DNA from: Rhizobium esperanzae
GTDB taxonomy: Bacteria; Pseudomonadota; Alphaproteobacteria; Rhizobiales; Rhizobiaceae
NCBI RefSeq assembly: GCF_014197615.1
Contig: NZ_JACIFY010000018.1
Span: 1 to 47,487, forward strand
Direction: 5' to 3'
Length of the DNA stretch: 47,487 nt
The notes under the pieces: model-generated
The model's input: only the letters and a program-made list of their open reading frames with translations
Database searches by the model: none
What the model was told of the DNA's origin: nothing
Part shown: in pieces, positions 42,199 to 47,487 of the stretch
Layout: each line of letters opens with the position of its first letter
Numbering within the stretch: the first letter of the stretch is position 1
Made by a program: the position numbers and the translations under genes

Positions 42199-43530
42199 TC
42201 ACTGGCCGGCTCGATCTGCAAGCGCTTGGGTCTCGAAAGATGGGTTTGAGTCGGCCTGAGGCGAATTGTCCAAAATATGCGGCTGAACGACTCTCACGAC
42301 ATCGCCGGGGGCCAGGGTCGTCGTCTCCGCGGCTTGAAACTGGTTGATTTGACCTGCGTTGCGACGGGTCACGCTAAAGGTAAGCGGGAGTTCCTCGACG
42401 AGGTTCTTGACGCCGTCATTGCTCCCAAGATCTGCGATGAGCAGCTTCTGAAGTGTTTCGCGCTTTAGCTTGTATTGATCGAGACTTGCCCGTTCGGACT
42501 GAGCTTCGGTCGCCACTTCGCTCCGGCGTGCGTCGTAAAGTCCCTCGAGGTTCCGCGTCGTCTCGCTGATCGCCTGCCGGCCCCGCATGATGGCGGTGAC
42601 AAGGTCGAGCTTGTCGGAGCGGTAAGTCGTCAGCAAACGTTCCAGATCCATCTGCCTGGACGAGATCGTCAGGCCTTTCTGGACAAGGGACTTGACGCTG
42701 ACCAGTTGGTCCTCGACCGATTTGATATTGTCGTCGGCACCCGTCAGCTTCTCTTCCAATGTCGACATTTCCTTGATCAAAAGATCGCGTAATTCCGTGA
42801 ACGCCCTCGACTGCCTCTCCAACGCACTGGCGCGAGCCCGAAAGATAATCCTTTCCTCGTTGTATATTCCGGCAGCAAATTGCCGATCGTCGCCGGTCGC
42901 CTGATCGAAGGTAATCTCGTTGGCTTCATCCATCTCCGCCTGGAGCCGCGCGAGCCTCGCGGTGCTGCGCAGGATCGAGTGATCGATTTCACGCAATTCT
43001 CCTACGATTTGGATCGAATGCGTTTGCTGCTCATCTCTGGCGCGACGCGGCCCGCCGCTCATTGCCAGCGATTGCAGGACGGTCAATCCGGGGCGGAAAC
43101 CGTACTGCCCAGGCGTGGTAACGTCTCCCACGACGTAGATCGGCGGGTATTCGAGGATTTCGATCGTGACCGCCGGCGCCTGAACCAAACCGATCTTTTC
43201 CTGCAGACGCTTGCCGATTTCGTTTGTGAGGTCGGCGTTTGTTCGATTGCCGACGGAAAGAGGTCCAAGAAACGGTAGAAAGACCGTGCCGTCATCCGAG
43301 ACCGTGTATTCGCCGCCAAGCGCATCCCATCGTTCATATTGGCCCCTGGACTGCATCCATTGGACGATCGTCAGGCGGATCTTCGTCTGTGGAGCCAAGG
43401 TTTGTGAAGCCGGGGGCGCGCTGTCGGCGAGAGCCGGCGGCGCAGCTCCGGCAAGAAGGAGGAGTGCGCCGATGACAGCTGTCGCACGAAAGAAGTGGTG
43501 GAGCGTGCGGTGCGATGAATTCATGTACAT
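42199..43530 (-). CDS. Outer-membrane polysaccharide export protein (ExoF/OPX-like)
   Basis: A 443-residue protein. Its signal peptide (ATAVIGALLLLAGAAPPALA) is cleaved near residue 37. The poly-export domain follows (about 50-135: LTIVQWM..., GEYTVSDDGTVFLPFLGPLSV, EIGKRLQEKIG), then a SLBB-like part (IYVVGDVTTPGQYGFRPGLTVLQ). Residues about 180-370 form long coiled coils, and a final TTTLAPGDVVRVV ends the conserved region. This arrangement matches ExoF-type OPX proteins that guide the polymer across the periplasm and outer membrane. There is no lipobox cysteine. Start: ATG at 43530 or 43524. Confidence 0.87.
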   Translation of the reverse strand: MYMNSSHRTLHHFFRATAVIGALLLLAGAAPPALADSAPPASQTLAPQTKIRLTIVQWMQSRGQYERWDALGGEYTVSDDGTVFLPFLGPLSVGNRTNADLTNEIGKRLQEKIGLVQAPAVTIEILEYPPIYVVGDVTTPGQYGFRPGLTVLQSLAMSGGPRRARDEQQTHSIQIVGELREIDHSILRSTARLARLQAEMDEANEITFDQATGDDRQFAAGIYNEERIIFRARASALERQSRAFTELRDLLIKEMSTLEEKLTGADDNIKSVEDQLVSVKSLVQKGLTISSRQMDLERLLTTYRSDKLDLVTAIMRGRQAISETTRNLEGLYDARRSEVATEAQSERASLDQYKLKRETLQKLLIADLGSNDGVKNLVEELPLTFSVTRRNAGQINQFQAAETTTLAPGDVVRVVQPHILDNSPQADSNPSFETQALADRAGQ

Positions 43531-43548
43531 ATCTCGCCTGCAAACCAT

Positions 43549-44070
43549 CCTTAACCCAACGCTGGTCCAATACTTTGAACGCTGTTCGAACGCCGGACCA
43601 GGTCCGAACCCGTCTCACCAGTGTGCAGTCTGGCGAAGCCTTGAGGAAGGTGGAGGCCGTTTGCTTTGCCTCATCACTATTGATGAGGTGGGGGCGAGTG
43701 CTTCACCCCACGTCGACCGGAAGCATATATCCCTGCGCGGCAAAGAGGCATTATCCTGAAAAATCAACGGCTATGCACGCAGGAATAGGCGCGCTCGCCG
43801 CGAAGGACGGCAAACGGGCACGGCGCGGAAATCGGCCCTTGCTGGATCGAAGATGCCGCCATCCCAATGGCCCGTGCCGTCGCCCGAACCGTCACGTGCG
43901 CGACTGGTTGTCCCGTCTCCGGGCCTATCCGGCAGGCCGTTCCAAAAGGATGCCGCGAGTAGAGCAAAAGGCGTATGATATACTCGCTTATTTTTGGACT
44001 ATACTTCAGTGCTCCATATTGAGCGATCCTCATAGCTTCGATCCTGACAATCTCGCGAGAGGTGCCTCCC
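43549..44070. other. Divergent intergenic region before the giant protein gene
   Basis: About 520 bases between the export-protein gene (minus) and the large gene (plus). A 225-codon ORF crosses it but has an Arg/Pro-rich shadow composition, so I do not call it. The part 43970-44040 is AT-rich and the likely promoter area; no clear motif is seen. Confidence 0.4.
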
Positions 44071-47000
44071 ATGTATCGCAACGCTCGTCGCTGGACTGCG
44101 CGCTCACTCCTGGTGGATTCGTTGGTTCCCCAATGGTTGACTTTCGGCGGAAAGGAAAGGCCGCGCAAGCCGGCCGAAAAGCACGGGGATAGTGCTCAAC
44201 TCGCGGCAGCGGTGCCAACCACGGACGGAAACAAGCAGGGCACCCTTGTCGACGGTGCCGATAAGGACGCGGCGCTCAACGAGCATGATGTTGGGCAGGC
44301 AGCGGGCGTGAGCGGCGACACGGACGGTCGGGCCGACAACAGCGTCGCAACGCCGCCATTGCCTGACGCTTTCACAACCAACCGCGAATTGGAAGCGCCA
44401 AGCGGTCATATAGCCGTGTCTGTCCCGTCCGGCCATATGCCGGGTTTTGCACATTTCGCGCCGGATGCGGACAGGGTTTCGTTCGGAGCCGCATCGTCTC
44501 TTGCGCGCAGCTACGGCGGAATGAGCTCCATCGGCGACGATCCTCTGGCTTCATATTTGCCGCAAAGCCCTGCACCGACAGTTTCGGGGCAAGATTCTGC
44601 TGCCGTGGGGGCTGAGCGTACACACTCGGGCAAGGTCGTCATCCTCGAATCGGCGCCGTCAGCGCAATTGACTGCGCATCATGCCGGGCCGAATGCGCTG
44701 GCGGTTGGCATGCCCTTTGGTGTGTGCGGATGCGGCTACTATACCTCCCCCACGCGGATTCTCGATTGGGCCCATGGCAGCGGCCTGCTTCAGCAGGACG
44801 GTCAGTTGCCGGGGACCAAATTTACCGACGGGCCGGACTATGTGTCGACGATCAAGAAGGCCATCGGCGCCTCGGTCAGCGATCCGCTTCTCGATCGCGA
44901 CGTATCCTCGTTCGCGGGCTGGCGCGCAACCGTAGACCTGATGAACTCGGCGATGTCAAACGGATCATTGCCCGGCGGCGGAGAGATGGGAACGGGAACC
45001 GGCACCAAGGGTATCGCCGTTCTTTCCGGCTCGGTGACGAAGCCACCTCAAATTTCTGCGCAGCGGTCGTTGGCAACGCAAGATCTGGCCGCCGCCGCAG
45101 CGGTGGCGAGCAATGCGATCGTGCTGGAAAACCAGAAGCAGGGCAATCCGGAGAGCGAGTGGGGCCTGAGCGGCGCCGGCAGCACCAACATCGAAGGGTT
45201 TGCGACCGATATCAGCGTCGACAACGGCAGCACGATCAACTTTAAGATCAATACCAATTCCACCAACTATCGGATCGATATCTATCGGCTCGGCTATTAT
45301 GGCGGCATGGGCGCCCGCAAGGTCACGACCATACAGCATACCGGATTGCAGACCCAGCCCAATCCGCTGCGCAATGCCGCGACCGGCACGGTGGACGCCG
45401 GCAACTGGGCCGTCTCGGCGTCCTGGGCCGTACCTAGCGATGCCGTCTCAGGCGTCTATATCGCCAAGCTCGTGCGTCAGGACGGCACCTTCGGCGAAAA
45501 TCAGATCCCGTTCATCGTGCGCGACGACGCCAGTCACAGCGACGTCGTCTTCCAGACCGCAGACGAGACCTGGCAAGCTTACAACGGCTGGGGTGGCGCA
45601 AACTTCTATGGCGGCAACGGCCCGGCGACAGGGCAGGGGGCAGGCCGCGCCTATGCGCTCAGTTACAACAGGCCGATTGCGACCCGCGACGGGGTCGGCA
45701 CTTATGCCGGCCCCCAGGACTATCTGTTCGGGGCGGAATATGCAGGCATCTACTGGCTGGAACAGAACGGTTACGACGTTTCCTATATGTCGGGCATCGA
45801 CGTCGATCGCTATGGCAGCCTGTTGCTCAATCACAAGACCTACATCGATGCCGGGCACGACGAATATTGGTCGGGACAGCAGCGAACCAATGTCGAAGCC
45901 GCGCGCGACGCGGGCGTCAACCTGATGTTCTGGAGCGGTAACGAGGTCTATTGGCGTACCCGTTGGGGCAATGCCTATAGTGCCGACGGAACACCCTACC
46001 GCACCCTGATCTCCTACAAGGAGACATGGGGACCTCCCGGTACCAGCCTCGATCCTTCCAACGAATGGACGGGCACCTTCCGCGATCCGCGTCTCAGCCC
46101 GCCGGCCATCGGCGGCGGCAATCCCGAGAATTCGCTGACCGGCCAATTGTTCAAGGTCGACGACGTGGGCGGCAATCTTGGCGCGATCACGGTTGGCTAT
46201 GATGACGCCAATCTGCGCTTCTGGCGCAATACGAGCGTCGCAAACCTTCAGCCCGGCCAGACCGCAACGCTCACCAAGAATTATCTTGGCTACGAGTGGG
46301 ATGAAGCGCCTGACAATGGCTTCGATCCGGCCGGGCTCGTGAAGCTGTCGTCGACGACACTGCCAGTCACCACCTACTTGCTCGACTACGGAAACACTAC
46401 CGGCAGTGCGAACGCGACCCACAATCTGACGCTCTATCGCGCCCCCAGCGGTGCGCTGGTGTTCGGCGCCGGTACGGTCTATTGGACATGGGGCCTGAGC
46501 GATAATCACGATAACGAGGCGACCCCCACCGATCCTCGCGTCCAGCAGGCGATGGTCAATCTGCTCGCCGACATGGGCATTCAGCCGGGGACGCTGCAAT
46601 CCGGGCTTACCGCCGCGACCGGTTCCACCGATGCCGTTGCTCCGACCTCCGTCATCACGGTGCCAGGTACGGTGGCCGCTAATTCAACCGTGACGATTTC
46701 AGGCACCGCTGCCGATACGGGCGGCGGGGTCGTCGCCAGCGTCGAAGTTTCGACCGACAATGGTGCGAGCTGGCATCCGGCGACGGGCGACGAGAACTGG
46801 ACCTACTCATGGACCCCGGCGATTGCAGGGACCTATACGATCCGGTCGCGGGCGGTGGACGACAGCATCAATCTCGAGACACCTTCGGCGGGGCGCACCG
46901 TCACCGTCACCGGGCCGACGTTTACCTCTCTCTTCGGTGGCGCGACGCCGGCGGTCGTCAACACCGACGATTCTGCCGCCGTCGAGCTCGGGGTCAAATT

Positions 47001-47487
47001 CCAATCGTCCGTGGCGGGCACGGTCAGCGGCATCCGTTTTTACAAGAGCAGCCTGGATACGGGCACACATACGGGATCGCTCTGGTCAAGCACGGGTACG
47101 CGGCTTGCGACCCTCACCTTCACCAATGAGACTGCCAGCGGCTGGCAGTCTGCGACTTTCACGAGTCCGGTGACGTTGACAGCTGGACAGACCTATACGG
47201 CATCCTACCATACGAATGTCGGCAACTATTCGACGACCGCCAACTACTTCCTCTCCAATGTGACGAGTGGCCCGCTGACGGCGCCGGCAAGCGGCAACGG
47301 CGTCTATAACTATGGCAATAGCGCGTTCCCGACGAGCAGCTTCGACCAGACGAACTATTGGGTCGATGTGATGTTCAATCCCTCGAATGCGAACAACACG
47401 ACGCCGACGGCGGTTGCCGATACGGGTGACGCCACCGAGAAAGGCGGTGTCGCCAATGGTTCGGGCGGCATCGCCGCCAGCGGCAAC
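44071..47487 (+). CDS. Giant secreted multidomain protein, N-terminal 1139 residues (cut by window end)
   Basis: The frame from ATG 44071 is open to the window edge. Residues 1-210 are hydrophilic and probably disordered. An unfamiliar region with VGMPFGVCGCGYYTSP starts near 212. About 364-840 resembles the C-terminal domain of N,N-dimethylformamidase beta subunit (YRIDIYRLGYYGG, YIDAGHDEYWSG, FWSGNEVYWRTRW). About 860-948 is Ig-like (VEVSTDNGASWHPATG), about 950-1110 is a DUF4082 beta domain, and the last residues ADTGDATEKGGVANGSGG begin a VCBS-type repeat. No N-terminal signal peptide is seen, so type I secretion is likely. Gene may be adjacent to the exopolysaccharide locus for a surface or matrix role. 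Confidence 0.82.
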   Translation, partial: MYRNARRWTARSLLVDSLVPQWLTFGGKERPRKPAEKHGDSAQLAAAVPTTDGNKQGTLVDGADKDAALNEHDVGQAAGVSGDTDGRADNSVATPPLPDAFTTNRELEAPSGHIAVSVPSGHMPGFAHFAPDADRVSFGAASSLARSYGGMSSIGDDPLASYLPQSPAPTVSGQDSAAVGAERTHSGKVVILESAPSAQLTAHHAGPNALAVGMPFGVCGCGYYTSPTRILDWAHGSGLLQQDGQLPGTKFTDGPDYVSTIKKAIGASVSDPLLDRDVSSFAGWRATVDLMNSAMSNGSLPGGGEMGTGTGTKGIAVLSGSVTKPPQISAQRSLATQDLAAAAAVASNAIVLENQKQGNPESEWGLSGAGSTNIEGFATDISVDNGSTINFKINTNSTNYRIDIYRLGYYGGMGARKVTTIQHTGLQTQPNPLRNAATGTVDAGNWAVSASWAVPSDAVSGVYIAKLVRQDGTFGENQIPFIVRDDASHSDVVFQTADETWQAYNGWGGANFYGGNGPATGQGAGRAYALSYNRPIATRDGVGTYAGPQDYLFGAEYAGIYWLEQNGYDVSYMSGIDVDRYGSLLLNHKTYIDAGHDEYWSGQQRTNVEAARDAGVNLMFWSGNEVYWRTRWGNAYSADGTPYRTLISYKETWGPPGTSLDPSNEWTGTFRDPRLSPPAIGGGNPENSLTGQLFKVDDVGGNLGAITVGYDDANLRFWRNTSVANLQPGQTATLTKNYLGYEWDEAPDNGFDPAGLVKLSSTTLPVTTYLLDYGNTTGSANATHNLTLYRAPSGALVFGAGTVYWTWGLSDNHDNEATPTDPRVQQAMVNLLADMGIQPGTLQSGLTAATGSTDAVAPTSVITVPGTVAANSTVTISGTAADTGGGVVASVEVSTDNGASWHPATGDENWTYSWTPAIAGTYTIRSRAVDDSINLETPSAGRTVTVTGPTFTSLFGGATPAVVNTDDSAAVELGVKFQSSVAGTVSGIRFYKSSLDTGTHTGSLWSSTGTRLATLTFTNETASGWQSATFTSPVTLTAGQTYTASYHTNVGNYSTTANYFLSNVTSGPLTAPASGNGVYNYGNSAFPTSSFDQTNYWVDVMFNPSNANNTTPTAVADTGDATEKGGVANGSGGIAASGN

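Noticed and set aside
43515..44192. A 225-codon ORF in the region before the giant protein gene
   Set aside because: No ribosome binding site, no motif, and it overlaps both flanking genes in other frames.
45448..46599. A 383-codon ORF on the minus strand
   Set aside because: Antisense to the DMF-ase-like domain of the giant gene, which has clear sequence features.

Overview
The window looks like a segment of an alphaproteobacterial genome of the genus Rhizobium (R. etli / R. leguminosarum type). I base this on the high GC content, the RIME-like intergenic repeats, a small RNA built like the rhizobial alpha-r14 family, and the overall style of the exopolysaccharide genes. The species, and whether this is chromosome or plasmid, cannot be told from the sequence alone.

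Layout. Positions 1-930 are non-coding and mobile: the last codons of an IS110-family transposase run into one RIME-like repeat, a second repeat copy follows, and then comes a three-hairpin small RNA (about 815-933). Positions 1171-7304 hold housekeeping and accessory genes: an isoaspartyl-methyltransferase-like protein, a GNAT acetyltransferase, an RtcB-type RNA ligase, and a divergent unit in which an NrtR-like (degenerate Nudix) regulator faces an SPFH protein and an NAD-kinase-like protein across a 45-bp palindrome. Positions 7552-13523 form a sugar module: a LacI repressor with a clear operator, a CUT1 ABC importer (binding protein and two permeases, no ATPase) and a cytoplasmic GH32 fructosidase. 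This fits uptake of a fructose-containing oligosaccharide and its hydrolysis inside the cell. Positions 13530-17100 are a patchwork of small genes, an AraC regulator and gene debris, including a frameshifted 90-bp fragment resembling the binding-protein gene.

Positions 17137-43530 are an almost complete Wzx/Wzy-type exopolysaccharide locus. The minus-strand operon 23693->17137 encodes three glycosyltransferases, a Wzz/BY-kinase co-polymerase and GDP-fucose synthase. The plus-strand genes 24217-33444 encode a polymerase/ligase, a coupled secreted beta-helix protein, a WecG/TagA glycosyltransferase, a WbaP-like initiating transferase, UDP-xylose synthase and a glycosyltransferase-TPR protein. 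A LuxR-type regulator with a pseudo-receiver sits in the middle. A tightly overlapping six-gene cassette (34981-40509) makes amino sugars in WlbB-WlbA-WlbC fashion and adds a second acyltransferase, an epimerase and a second aminotransferase. The flippase and the export protein follow on the minus strand. Together these give initiation, sugar-nucleotide supply, assembly, flipping, polymerisation, chain-length control and export.

From 44071 to the end runs the start of a very large, probably secreted, multidomain protein (DMF-ase-like domain, Ig-like, DUF4082, start of a VCBS repeat). It is cut by the window edge.
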